The position numbers and the translations under genes were made by a program. From an uncultured Sphingomonadales bacterium (lineage in GTDB: Bacteria; Pseudomonadota; Alphaproteobacteria; Sphingomonadales; Sphingomonadaceae): 64,000 bases of DNA. The stretch covers positions 1-64,000 of the forward strand of contig CAILBC010000026.1 of NCBI GenBank assembly GCA_903832325.1, written 5' to 3'. Positions 29,257 through 37,840 of the stretch are shown here, one piece after another; position 1 is the first letter of the stretch, and each line of letters opens with the position of its first letter. Below the pieces are notes generated by a model. It had not been told where the DNA came from. It was given only the letters and a program-made list of their open reading frames with translations, and did not search any database.

Positions 29257-29258
29257 CC

Positions 29259-30125
29259 GTGCGGGCGACAGGGCAGGGCGGGCCCCATCCCGCGCTGGTT
29301 CTGGTGGCGGCGCTGATCGCGGCGATGCTGATCGCCTATGTCGGGCCGATGGGGCTGGCGCTGCTGCTGGCCGTGCCGGTGGTGGCCGCGCTCGATCCCG
29401 TGCTGATCGAAGGCGCGTTCAATCTGATCGTGTTCGGGGTGCTGAGCCTTGCTGCCCTGGCGGGGCTGCGGCTGACGCGGGGCCAGGTGTCTGCCGGCGC
29501 CCGCCCGGCGCTGGCGCTGCCGGCGGGGCTCGCGGCCGGGCTGTTTGCGGTGGGCATGGCGCTGGCGCTGTCAAACCTGGCCGGGGTGGTCCACGCAGGG
29601 AACGGCGCGCCGCTGCGCGTGCTGGCCTATGGCGGTGGCACGCTGGTCATGCTGATCCAGACCGGAGCAGAGGAATTCTATTTCCGTGGCTGGTTGCAGC
29701 CGGTGCTGCAGCGCGGCTGGGGGCGGTGGGCAGGAATTGCGGCGACGGCGGGGGTGTTTGCGCTGGTCCATTTCGCCTCGGCCATTGCCGATCCGCTGGC
29801 GCTGCCCGTGCTGATCCTGGCCGGGCTGTGGTTCGGCATTCTGGCCGACCGGTCGGGCGGGCTGGCCCTGCCGATCGCGGCGCATTTCGGCTGGAACTGG
29901 GGCGAAGGGCTGGTCTGGGGCGCGGCGCCCAATCCCGGCGTCGGCAATTTCGGATCGCTGTTCGATCTCGATCTGACGGGCAGCGCGCTGTGGGGCGGCG
30001 GCGCCGACGGGCTGGATACCAGCCTGTCCTCGCTGTTTGCGCTGGCCGCGGTGATCGCGATGAGCGTGCTGTGGCCGGCAAGCAACGCCAGCGTCCGCGC
30101 TACTGGCTCTGCTGCGCGCGGCTGA
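29259..30125 (+). CDS. CPBP-family intramembrane metalloprotease (CAAX-protease/bacteriocin-processing type)
   Basis: About 288 residues with eight or so membrane segments. The family motif EExxxR is at residues 138-143 (EEFYFR), and further conserved histidines occur in FALVHF and AAHFGWNWGEG. These are the metal-binding and catalytic elements of CPBP/Rce1-like glutamate proteases. The GTG at 29259 starts 2 bp after the CHAT stop codon; an alternative TTG at 29253 would overlap that stop codon. It is probably the fourth gene of the tpsB-tpsA-CHAT unit. Its tail overlaps the convergent M23 gene by 26 bp. Processing of a peptide or membrane component of the TPS system is possible but not shown. 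Confidence 0.85.
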   Translation: MRATGQGGPHPALVLVAALIAAMLIAYVGPMGLALLLAVPVVAALDPVLIEGAFNLIVFGVLSLAALAGLRLTRGQVSAGARPALALPAGLAAGLFAVGMALALSNLAGVVHAGNGAPLRVLAYGGGTLVMLIQTGAEEFYFRGWLQPVLQRGWGRWAGIAATAGVFALVHFASAIADPLALPVLILAGLWFGILADRSGGLALPIAAHFGWNWGEGLVWGAAPNPGVGNFGSLFDLDLTGSALWGGGADGLDTSLSSLFALAAVIAMSVLWPASNASVRATGSAARG

Positions 30126-31476
30126 CGTCAACCCGGTCGCGCACGGCTTCGAATGCCAGCAGGTCCCTGGTGTCCAGCGCCTTGGCGGCGGCATTGTCGG
30201 TCGGCACGTCCAGCGGATCGACCTGTTCGCCATTGATGTGCACTTCGTAATGCAGATGCGGGCCGGTGGAGCGGCCGGTCGTGCCGATTTCGCCGATCTG
30301 CTGGCCCTGCGCCACGTGCGCGCCTTCGACAATGCCCTGGGCAAAGCGGTTCATGTGCAGATAGAGCGTTTCCCAGCCGTTGGTGTGGCGCAGTTTGACG
30401 AAATTGCCGTTGGGCCCCTTGGGTCCGGCAAATTCGATCTGGCCTTCGCCCGAGGCATAGATCGGCGTGCCGATCGGCGCGGCAAAATCGATCCCGCCGT
30501 GCAGTTTCATGAAGTGCAGCACCGGGTGGAACCGCATGCCGAATTTTGACGTGACCCGCGCGCCGTCGACCGGGGTGCGCATCAGGGCATGGACCGTGCT
30601 GCGGCCCGATGCATCGAACCAGGCTTCCTGCCCGTTCTGGTCAAACCGGTAGACCGCGGCCGATTTGGTCGCCGTGGTGAGCGAGGCATAAAGCAGCACC
30701 GGCACCCCGGCCACTTCGCCCGAGGCATTCACCGGCTGGGTATAGGCGGCTTCGAACGCGTCGCCCGCGCTGACTTCGGTCTGGAAGTTGAAGTCAAAGC
30801 TCAACGCGCGGGCAAACACCGGGATCAGGCTGTTGGGCATGCCCACGGCCAGCGCCGAGGTGTAGAAACTGTCACCATCCATCGTGCCGTGGACGACGAA
30901 CGTGCGCGTGGACACTTGCGCTGCGACCCGCGCCGAGGCGAAGGCGCCGCTGGCCGCGCGCCGCACCACTACGCCCGAACTGTCGCCATTCGATGCCTCC
31001 AGCCGGGCAAAGGCCAGCTTGTCGCCATCGTGGCGAAACACCAGCACGGCGCGCACCTGGCCATCGGGTTTCAATGCGGGCAGCGCGGCAGTGGTCACCT
31101 TTTGCGCGGTATCGGGATCGAGACCCTGGCCGGTCAGCATGCCCGTCAGATCGCCGGCATGGGCCAGAATCAGCGTGTGGCGCACTTCTGCCGGTTCGGC
31201 CGGGGTAGCCGATGCGGCGGGCAGGGCCCCGATGCCGCCGGCGCCGGCGCCGGTTCCGGCCGGGCGCATGGCAATCGCGGTAAGCGCACCCAGCGCGAGA
31301 ATGCCGGCGCCTGCGCCCAGCGCGATCGCGCTGCGCCGCGCGGGGCCCATGCGGCCCAGCGTACCGGGCGATCCGGCCGGCTGCGGCGACCAGGATTGCG
31401 CCCAGACGCGCGGATCATACGATGCCACGGTGCCGTCACGCAGGGGATTGGGGCGCGGTGCCGATGTCATGGACAT
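30100..31476 (-). CDS. M23-family (LytM) zinc metallopeptidase, membrane-anchored
   Basis: A 458-residue envelope peptidase. A cytoplasmic N-terminal tail precedes one membrane anchor (about residues 50-70; ALGAGAGILALGALTAIAM). The periplasmic part ends in a peptidase_M23 domain. Zinc and catalytic residues are present: H326 and D330 in HGGID, and HLH at 407-409 in GPHLHYEV. It resembles MepM/NlpD-type DD-endopeptidases that cut peptidoglycan cross-links. Two start codons 6 bp apart (31476, 31470) are possible. It is divergent from the T6SS phosphatase gene with a hairpin between them. A housekeeping role in wall remodelling is likelier than a T6SS-specific one. Confidence 0.9.
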   Translation of the reverse strand: MSMTSAPRPNPLRDGTVASYDPRVWAQSWSPQPAGSPGTLGRMGPARRSAIALGAGAGILALGALTAIAMRPAGTGAGAGGIGALPAASATPAEPAEVRHTLILAHAGDLTGMLTGQGLDPDTAQKVTTAALPALKPDGQVRAVLVFRHDGDKLAFARLEASNGDSSGVVVRRAASGAFASARVAAQVSTRTFVVHGTMDGDSFYTSALAVGMPNSLIPVFARALSFDFNFQTEVSAGDAFEAAYTQPVNASGEVAGVPVLLYASLTTATKSAAVYRFDQNGQEAWFDASGRSTVHALMRTPVDGARVTSKFGMRFHPVLHFMKLHGGIDFAAPIGTPIYASGEGQIEFAGPKGPNGNFVKLRHTNGWETLYLHMNRFAQGIVEGAHVAQGQQIGEIGTTGRSTGPHLHYEVHINGEQVDPLDVPTDNAAAKALDTRDLLAFEAVRDRVDVSRAQQSQ

Positions 31477-31526
31477 GGATGCTAGCAGCGAATCAGGGTT
31501 GCTGCCACGATGAGGGCCAGAAATTT

Positions 31527-31556
31527 TGGCGCCCGATCAGAAATTTTCGGGCGCCA
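31527..31556. promoter_or_regulatory. 10-bp perfect inverted repeat in the M23/pppA divergent region
   Basis: Arms TGGCGCCCGA (31527-31536) and TCGGGCGCCA (31547-31556) pair perfectly around a 10-base loop. CAGAAATTTT also occurs as a direct repeat at 31519 and 31538. The position is 50 bp before the M23 start and 128 bp before pppA. That suits an operator or a 5' leader structure better than a terminator, as neither gene ends here. Confidence 0.5.
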
Positions 31557-31683
31557 GAAAAATTGATCGCCTATGGTGTCGGCAGGATTTGCCCAAAACC
31601 GAATTTTGCCGCAGACTTCGCCACGAAGATGGCACCCTTGAGGACTTGATCACTTCAACTTGCGCGGCGGAGGGGCCTGGCCT

Positions 31684-32442
31684 GTGACTTCAATGCGGAT
31701 CGAATGGCACGCGGCCACCGATGTCGGGGCGGTGCGCCGGATCAACGAAGACAGCTATTTCACCTCGGAAGATATCGGGGTGTGGGCGGTTGCCGATGGC
31801 ATGGGCGGCATGGCGCGTGGCGATTGGGCCTCGGCGCAAGTGGTCGCGGCGTTGCGCGCGCTGGCGTGGCAGGCCGGGCTGGAGCCGACGATAGAGGCGG
31901 TGGTGCAGGCGCTGGTGCATGCCAATGCCGCGATCCTGGCCGAATCCGAAGCGCACGGCGCGCGCATGGGCACCACTGCGGTTGTGCTGGTGGTGCGCGA
32001 ACCGCGCTTTGGCGTGGCCTGGGTGGGGGATAGCCGCGCCTATCTGTTCCGCCACGGCCAGTTGCACCGGCTGACCCGCGATCACAGCCAGGTGCAGGAA
32101 ATGGTCGATCACGGCATCATCACCGCGGCCGAAGCGGAAACCCACCGCATGCGCAATGTGCTGACCCGCGCGGTGGGCGTGCTGCCCGAGATGGGCGTGG
32201 ATACGATTATCGACACGCTGAACGGTGACGATGTCCTGCTGTTGTGCAGCGACGGCCTGCACGGTGTGCTGGGAGAAGCGGAAATGGCCGAGGTGCTGGC
32301 GCGCGAGCCGCTGGCCGAGGCGGCGCGGATCATGATCGAACGGTGCCACACGCGCGGCGCGCCCGACAACATCACGCTGGTGACGGTCGCCGCCGAGGAA
32401 GTCACGCTGGTGCTTCCCGGCAACGGTTCGGCCCAGGGGTAA
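31684..32442 (+). CDS. pppA: T6SS PP2C-family Ser/Thr phosphatase PppA
   Basis: A 252-residue PP2C phosphatase. Metal-binding and family motifs are all visible: VRRINEDSYF, VADGMGGMARGD, MGTTAVVLVV, WVGDSRAYLFR, LTRDHSQVQ, LLLCSDGLHG and GAPDNITLVTV. In T6SS clusters PppA removes the phosphate that PpkA puts on the FHA protein, switching the system off. The GTG at 31684 has GGAGGGG 8 bases upstream; an ATG at 31693 is the alternative. It precedes the kinase gene by 9 bp, forming the regulatory pair at the edge of the T6SS. Confidence 0.92.
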   Translation: MTSMRIEWHAATDVGAVRRINEDSYFTSEDIGVWAVADGMGGMARGDWASAQVVAALRALAWQAGLEPTIEAVVQALVHANAAILAESEAHGARMGTTAVVLVVREPRFGVAWVGDSRAYLFRHGQLHRLTRDHSQVQEMVDHGIITAAEAETHRMRNVLTRAVGVLPEMGVDTIIDTLNGDDVLLLCSDGLHGVLGEAEMAEVLAREPLAEAARIMIERCHTRGAPDNITLVTVAAEEVTLVLPGNGSAQG

Positions 32443-32451
32443 GGTGACAAA

Positions 32452-34515
32452 GTGACAGTGACCCACAACGAAGACCCTGACGACGGCCCCGACGATGGCC
32501 CGGACGATGGCCACGACGACGCGACCGTGTTCCGCCCGGCGGGCGAACCGCCGGCTGCCGCACCCCCGCCCCCAACCCCACTGCCGCCACCCCCGCCATC
32601 AGGCGATGGCGATGAAGGCGCGACGATTTTCGAGCCCTCGGCCCGGCCCGCCCCCGCCGCGCCGGAATGGTCCGCGCCCCAACAGACTTTTGCCCCGCAA
32701 GCAACTGCCGCGCCGTTTCAGCCCAGCGCGCCGGGCAAAGCTGGCCGGATCGAAGTGGGTTCGGTGTTGAACCACATGTTTGAAGTCACGCGCTTCATCG
32801 CGCGCGGCGGCATGGGCGAAGTGTTCGAAGGCCGCAACATCATGAGCGACGAAAAAGTCGCCATCAAGGTGATCCTGCCCGCGCTCGCCGCCGATCCCAA
32901 AGTCGTCGCGATGTTCCGAAAGGAGGCGCAGGCGCTGCTGAAACTGCAGCATGAGGCGCTGGTGCGCTATGTCGTGCAGGCGCAGGAACCGGTTTTGGGC
33001 TGCGAATATATCGTCACCGGGTTCATCGACGGGATGAACCTGTCCGATGGCCTCTCCTCGTTGCAGCCGGGGATCGAGGATCTGGTCGCGCTGACCCGGC
33101 GCATCGCTTCGGGCCTGAAATGCGCGCACGATCTTGGCGTTGTCCACCGTGACATTTCGCCCGACAACGTGCTGCTTGAAGGCAAACGGCTCGACCGTGC
33201 GCGGGTGATCGATTTCGGCATCGTCAAGGATACCAATCCCGATGCGCACACCATCATCGACGATGGGTTTGCCGGGAAAATGCGCTTTGTCGCGCCCGAA
33301 CAGCTGGGCGATTTCGATGCCGCGGTGGGCGCCTGGTCGGATGTCTACAGCCTGGGTCTGGTGATTGTCGCGCTGGCGCAGGGCAAACCGGCCGAATTGG
33401 GCGGGCTGCCGGGCGAGGCGATGAAAAAACGTCGCAACGGGGTGGATACCAGCGCGGTGCCGGTGCCCTTGCGCGCGGTGATCGATCGCATGCTGGTGGC
33501 TGATCCCGCCAAGCGCATGCGATCGATGGATGATGTGCTGGCCGCGCTCGACCGGATGAAGCTGTCCGATACGCGCAAGAAAGGCGCCGGTGCCGCACCG
33601 CGCGCGCCCGGTGCGGCACCGGGCGGCGGGGCGTCCGGGGGGGGCGGGCTGCCGCGCCCGGTGCTGATCGGTGGCGGGATCGCGGGCGGTGTGCTGGTGC
33701 TGGCGGGCGCGGCCTGGCTGGCGCTGGGCGGCAAGGGTGCGCCGCCCCCGGCAGTGGTGCCGGGCGCTGCGGGCCCCGGTGCTGCTGCGGTCTCGCTGGA
33801 AACGGTGCAGGGTGCGGTGCGCGCCGCACTGCCCGGGATTGCCTGTTCGTGGGTTGATGTCAGCGCCAGCGCGGCGGGCGGGGCGTTCAATCTTATCGGC
33901 TCGGGCGTGGCCAGTGCGCCCGACAAAGTGGAAAGCGGGCTGTTTGGCGCGGTGCGCAAATCGGGCGCAACCGTGGCCTCATCCGATTTTTCGAAAGTCG
34001 CGCCGATCGATGGCGATTTTTGCGCGCTGCTCGATGAATTGCAGAAATATCGCGATAGCGGGCCGCTGCATCTGGCATCGTCCAGCCAGCAGTACGAAAT
34101 CGGCTATCTGACCAAGGCGCCCGATGCCGGCAAGCTGGGCGCGGAAATCAACGTCGATTTCGATTTCAGCAGCTATCCCGGCGAATTTGCCATTTTCGGG
34201 ATCGAAAATTCGTCGACGATCACCCCACTGGCACTGTCGCGCGCCGATTTCGTGAAAGCGATCGAGCCTTTGCCGGGCAAGGATCACTATCGGCTCGATC
34301 TGAACAACACACGCGAAAAGCCGGGCTGGGCGGGGATCGTGATGGTGTCGGGCAAGGGCGGGTTTACCCCCGACATGCTGAAAAATCTGGCCACTGATCA
34401 GGGGCGCACTGCATTTGAACAGGCGGCGCAGGCCAATGGCTGGAAATTCCAGATCGCCTGGTACAAATTCGTCGATCAGGAACCGAATGTGCCGCCGGCC
34501 CCGATCAAACCCTGA
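32452..34515 (+). CDS. ppkA: T6SS membrane Ser/Thr kinase PpkA
   Basis: A 687-residue Hanks-type kinase. An acidic, proline-rich N-terminus carries DDGP repeats. The kinase domain (about 105-375) has GGMGEVFEG, the ATP lysine K139 (VAIKV), the HRD motif at 232-234 with DNVLLEG, and DFG at 254-256. A Gly/Ala-rich linker leads to a transmembrane helix (about 402-425) and a periplasmic domain of about 250 residues. It is expected to phosphorylate an FHA protein of this cluster and so trigger T6SS assembly. HRDIS replaces the usual HRDLK, so the catalytic-loop lysine is absent, a variation worth noting. GTG start, 9 bp after pppA. Confidence 0.92.
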   Translation: MTVTHNEDPDDGPDDGPDDGHDDATVFRPAGEPPAAAPPPPTPLPPPPPSGDGDEGATIFEPSARPAPAAPEWSAPQQTFAPQATAAPFQPSAPGKAGRIEVGSVLNHMFEVTRFIARGGMGEVFEGRNIMSDEKVAIKVILPALAADPKVVAMFRKEAQALLKLQHEALVRYVVQAQEPVLGCEYIVTGFIDGMNLSDGLSSLQPGIEDLVALTRRIASGLKCAHDLGVVHRDISPDNVLLEGKRLDRARVIDFGIVKDTNPDAHTIIDDGFAGKMRFVAPEQLGDFDAAVGAWSDVYSLGLVIVALAQGKPAELGGLPGEAMKKRRNGVDTSAVPVPLRAVIDRMLVADPAKRMRSMDDVLAALDRMKLSDTRKKGAGAAPRAPGAAPGGGASGGGGLPRPVLIGGGIAGGVLVLAGAAWLALGGKGAPPPAVVPGAAGPGAAAVSLETVQGAVRAALPGIACSWVDVSASAAGGAFNLIGSGVASAPDKVESGLFGAVRKSGATVASSDFSKVAPIDGDFCALLDELQKYRDSGPLHLASSSQQYEIGYLTKAPDAGKLGAEINVDFDFSSYPGEFAIFGIENSSTITPLALSRADFVKAIEPLPGKDHYRLDLNNTREKPGWAGIVMVSGKGGFTPDMLKNLATDQGRTAFEQAAQANGWKFQIAWYKFVDQEPNVPPAPIKP

Positions 34516-34534
34516 CGCCAAAGCCCTGGGCGTT

Positions 34535-35074
34535 TCAGGCCCGGAACCGGGCAATCGCGTCCAGCGCCTCGGCCATGGTGCGGTTTGTGGTGCCAAGCGA
34601 AATGCTGATATCACCGCCGGTCACGGCGCGGTTGGTCGATGCCAGCAGGCGGGCCATGATCCCGCGCCGCCGCACCGCATCGGCATCGCGCAAGTGCAGG
34701 ATGATGGATTTCTGCCGCCGATATTGCCACGTGGTGACATCGGCGATGTTGCTCCACGCAATTCTCTGGTCCAGCGCGGCCATGGTGATGCCCTGGGCGT
34801 CGATGCGCAGGAACGGGCCAGTGCGGAACAGCTGTTCCATCCCTGCCACTGCACAAAGCCCGAAAAACACGATCGCGACCCAGCCGATGACCGCCCGTTC
34901 GGCGCCATCGTCGCTGCTCGATGCGGGAAGCGGGCCGAACACCCCGGCCAGCGCCAGGCCGAGCGCCACAAAGGCCAGCGCGAGCGCTATCAGCCCCGCA
35001 ATCCGCCAGCGCGATCGCATTGCGACGAAAGCCACGCTATCCCGGGCCGCGCTGCCTTGCCACGCTGCGCTCAT
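34535..35074 (-). CDS. STM3941-family membrane protein
   Basis: A 179-residue protein with two membrane helices near the N-terminus (about 23-45 and 63-82) and a cytoplasmic C-terminal half in which residues such as FRTGPFLRIDAQGI and IAWSNIADVTTW recall PH-like small membrane proteins of the STM3941 family. Function is unknown. Its ATG overlaps the stop codon of the upstream FHA gene by ATGA, so the two minus-strand genes form a unit that interrupts the otherwise plus-strand T6SS cluster. The family name is from pattern resemblance only. Confidence 0.7.
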   Translation of the reverse strand: MSAAWQGSAARDSVAFVAMRSRWRIAGLIALALAFVALGLALAGVFGPLPASSSDDGAERAVIGWVAIVFFGLCAVAGMEQLFRTGPFLRIDAQGITMAALDQRIAWSNIADVTTWQYRRQKSIILHLRDADAVRRRGIMARLLASTNRAVTGGDISISLGTTNRTMAEALDAIARFRA

Positions 35075-36051
35075 GTGGTGTCGGCCGCCGCCTTGTAATG
35101 CCGCGCAAATTCCTGGGCAAACGTTTCGACAAAGCCATCACGCCCGGCAAAGGCGCGGGCATAGGCCTGCCACGCGGCGGCATCGCCCGATGCGCGCTGC
35201 AGGATTGCGTCGGGGGCAAAATGATCGAGCGTGGCGGCAAAAGTGCCCTGCCAGGCGCCCAGCGCCGCGCGCTGGTGCGCGGTGATCGCGGCGGTGGCGG
35301 CGGCCAGCGCATCGCTGGCGCCGGTGCCGGGCAGCGCGAGCAGGCGCGCGAGCACGGCTTCGGGTGCGCCGCCTGCCAGCACCGGGTTGGTCGCGGCGCT
35401 GTCGGCGAGTTTGAGATCGCGATGCGCGGCCTGCCGTTCCTGCGCCAGCCCGGCCATCCCGGCCAGCGCCGCGCGCACGATCATGCCCAGCGCGCGCGCC
35501 AGCGCCGCATCGTCCAGCGGCACCGATCCGCGCGGCAGGCCCGCCGCATGGAGCAGCACATCGAGCGCGGGTGCCGCGGATTGGGGTGCTGCGGATTGGG
35601 GCGCCGCGGATTGGGGCGCCGCGGATTGGGGTGGCGCAGCAAAGGCCGTGGCCGTGGCCTGCACCGGCGCCGGGGATGCGGCCGGCTGACCCCACGAATC
35701 AAGATTGAGCCGCGCCGCGCCGGCCACCGGCGCCGCCAGGGGCGCGCCTGCCTCGATCCGCACTGCAATCTGGATATCGCCCAGCGCGATCACGTCGCCG
35801 TGGTGCAGCGGCTGGGGCCCCTGCAGCCGCTGGCCATTGACCATGGTGCCAGTGGAACTGTGATCGGCAATCTGCCAGGCGGCGCCATTGCCGGCAATCG
35901 TGCAGTGCTTGCGCGAAACGAATGGAATGTTGATCCGCAAGTCCGCGTCTTCACCGCGACCGATGACCAACTGGCCCGATTCGAGCCGGGTCCGGCCCGA
36001 GGACTGCACCGCATTGCCGGCGATCTGGCGCACTTCAAGAAAAAGCGGCAT
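35071..36051 (-). CDS. FHA-domain protein of the T6SS cluster
   Basis: A 326-residue protein. Its N-terminal FHA domain (about residues 18-95; LVIGRGEDADLRI, SRKHCTI, DHSSTGTMVNG) binds phosphothreonine. A linker contains five near-identical PQSAA repeats. The C-terminal helical domain of about 180 residues is like those of TagH/ImpI proteins. The ATG at 36051 has GGGGT 5 bases upstream; the open frame extends further but is not family-like. This is the second FHA protein of the locus beside TagH, and one of the two is probably the PpkA substrate. It is divergent from the methyltransferase gene. Confidence 0.87.
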   Translation of the reverse strand: MPLFLEVRQIAGNAVQSSGRTRLESGQLVIGRGEDADLRINIPFVSRKHCTIAGNGAAWQIADHSSTGTMVNGQRLQGPQPLHHGDVIALGDIQIAVRIEAGAPLAAPVAGAARLNLDSWGQPAASPAPVQATATAFAAPPQSAAPQSAAPQSAAPQSAAPALDVLLHAAGLPRGSVPLDDAALARALGMIVRAALAGMAGLAQERQAAHRDLKLADSAATNPVLAGGAPEAVLARLLALPGTGASDALAAATAAITAHQRAALGAWQGTFAATLDHFAPDAILQRASGDAAAWQAYARAFAGRDGFVETFAQEFARHYKAAADTT

Positions 36052-36187
36052 TGATACCCCGCATCCGGTCTCACTTGCTTGTTGCATCTCTATGCGGCGG
36101 ACTGCACCATTGCGCAAGCATCGGGCCGTCCGGTCATGTTCACCAGGGCGGACCATCGGGCGGGCAGGCGAAAGGTGGGGCACGACC

Positions 36188-37636
36188 ATGGCAGGACCCG
36201 GCACGGCACCCGGCGCGACCGATCAGACCGGGTATGACCGGGTGCGCTATCCATCGGGGGTCTATGCCCCCAGCGATCCGTCGCGGCTGGCCGCGCTCGC
36301 GCGGATTCACGGGCTCGCCGCGCCCGATCCGGCCACGGCGCGCGTGCTGGAAATTGCCGGCGGCGATGGTGCCAATGTGATCGCCATGGCCGCGGCCCTG
36401 CCGCGCGCGCAGTTCGCCAGCTTTGACCTGGCCCCCAGCGCCGTCGCAGACGGGCAGGCGCAGGCCGCGGCGGCCGGGTTGACCAATGTGCGCGTGTTTG
36501 TGGGCGATGTGATCGAATGCGCCGAAACGCTGACCGGCCCGTTCGACTATATCATCGCGCATGGTCTTTATGCCTGGGTGCCCGAACCGGTGCGCGTGGC
36601 GACAATGCGGCTGATCGGGCGGCTGCTGTCGGAACACGGCGTCGGCTTTGTCAGCTATAACGCGCTGCCCGGGTGCTATCTGCGCATGGCGGTGCGCGCG
36701 ATGCTGCTGCACCATGTGCGGGATGAGGCCGATCCGGCGCGGCGGCTGGCGCTGGCACGCGAATGCCTGGCCGGGTTTTCCATTGCCCGGCCCGGCGACC
36801 GCCCCGCGCTGGCCGGCCTGCGCAGTGTGGCAGAGGCCATGCTGAACAAGACCGATGCCGTGCTGTTTCACGATGAACTGGGCGAAAGCTATGCCCCGCA
36901 ATTGCTGACCGACGTGGTCGATGCGGCGGCCGCGCAGGGCCTGGCCTATCTCAACGATGCCTATCCGCCGATGATCCGCGATGGCCTGCCCGGGCTGCAT
37001 GTGGCCGAAGCCGATGTGGTCGCCCTTGCGCAGGCCGATGATTTTGCGGTTTCGGTGTTTTTTCACCGCACGCTGCTGGTGCGCGCCGGGCGCAATCCGG
37101 CGCGCGGGGTGGTGGCGGCGCATTTTGCCGGGCTATTCGCCACGACCGTGCTGCGCCCCGAACCGACTGCCGAGGCGCCGGGGCGGTTTGTGGCGGGCGA
37201 GCAGTCGATCGAAATCGACGATCCGCGGCTGGCCGAAATCCTGACGACAATGGGCAAAGTCGCGCCGTGGCGCCTGCCGATCGACGCGCTGGCCAATTCC
37301 GATGACCATTGCAACGCGCTGGTGGAATTGTGCGAACGCGATCTGGTGGTGTTTCACGCCGCGCAATTGCCCGCGGTTTCGGCGCCCGGGCCATACCCGC
37401 GCACCAGCGCGCTGATGCGCGCGCAACTGGCGCAAGGGTTGGCGGTGGCCCATTCGCTGGATTTGCGCGTGGTCGGGCTGGATGATCCCGGGGTGCGGCA
37501 TTTCATCGGCCTGCTCGATGGCACGCGCGATCGCGCTGCGCTGGACCGCGATTGGATGGCCTGTGCCTGGGCCGAAACGATTTCCACCACCGATGCGCTG
37601 GACCGGATGGCGCGTGCGGGAATGCTGGTGGCCTGA
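36188..37636 (+). CDS. Class I SAM methyltransferase with methyltransferase regulatory domain
   Basis: A 482-residue protein. The N-terminal Rossmann methyltransferase domain (about 30-180) has the SAM-binding VLEIAGGDGANVIAMA motif, FDLAPSAV and FDYIIAHGLYAWVP. The central region (about 210-300) looks like the MethyTransf_Reg domain (PF10119), followed by a C-terminal helical domain. Such proteins occur scattered in proteobacteria, some beside T6SS or surface-polysaccharide genes, with no settled substrate. The ATG at 36188 has an AAAGGTGGGG ribosome-binding site. It could modify a T6SS component or an envelope glycan, or be an unrelated insertion. Confidence 0.83.
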   Translation: MAGPGTAPGATDQTGYDRVRYPSGVYAPSDPSRLAALARIHGLAAPDPATARVLEIAGGDGANVIAMAAALPRAQFASFDLAPSAVADGQAQAAAAGLTNVRVFVGDVIECAETLTGPFDYIIAHGLYAWVPEPVRVATMRLIGRLLSEHGVGFVSYNALPGCYLRMAVRAMLLHHVRDEADPARRLALARECLAGFSIARPGDRPALAGLRSVAEAMLNKTDAVLFHDELGESYAPQLLTDVVDAAAAQGLAYLNDAYPPMIRDGLPGLHVAEADVVALAQADDFAVSVFFHRTLLVRAGRNPARGVVAAHFAGLFATTVLRPEPTAEAPGRFVAGEQSIEIDDPRLAEILTTMGKVAPWRLPIDALANSDDHCNALVELCERDLVVFHAAQLPAVSAPGPYPRTSALMRAQLAQGLAVAHSLDLRVVGLDDPGVRHFIGLLDGTRDRAALDRDWMACAWAETISTTDALDRMARAGMLVA

Positions 37637-37840
37637 TCGTTTTGCAAAAGCCCCGATTTGCGTCAGGAACCGTGCCAATTGTGAACGCGGGGTTCAGGAA
37701 TCATTTGCCCTTCGCCGGCAGGAGATTTATCCTGTAAGGCAATAATTCGGCAGGCGGGGCCTTGCCGTGATGCGATTGCAACAGGCCGCAAGCTTGGCCC
37801 AACTTTTCGGTTCAGCCGCAGTTTAAAGGGATTTGCTGCC

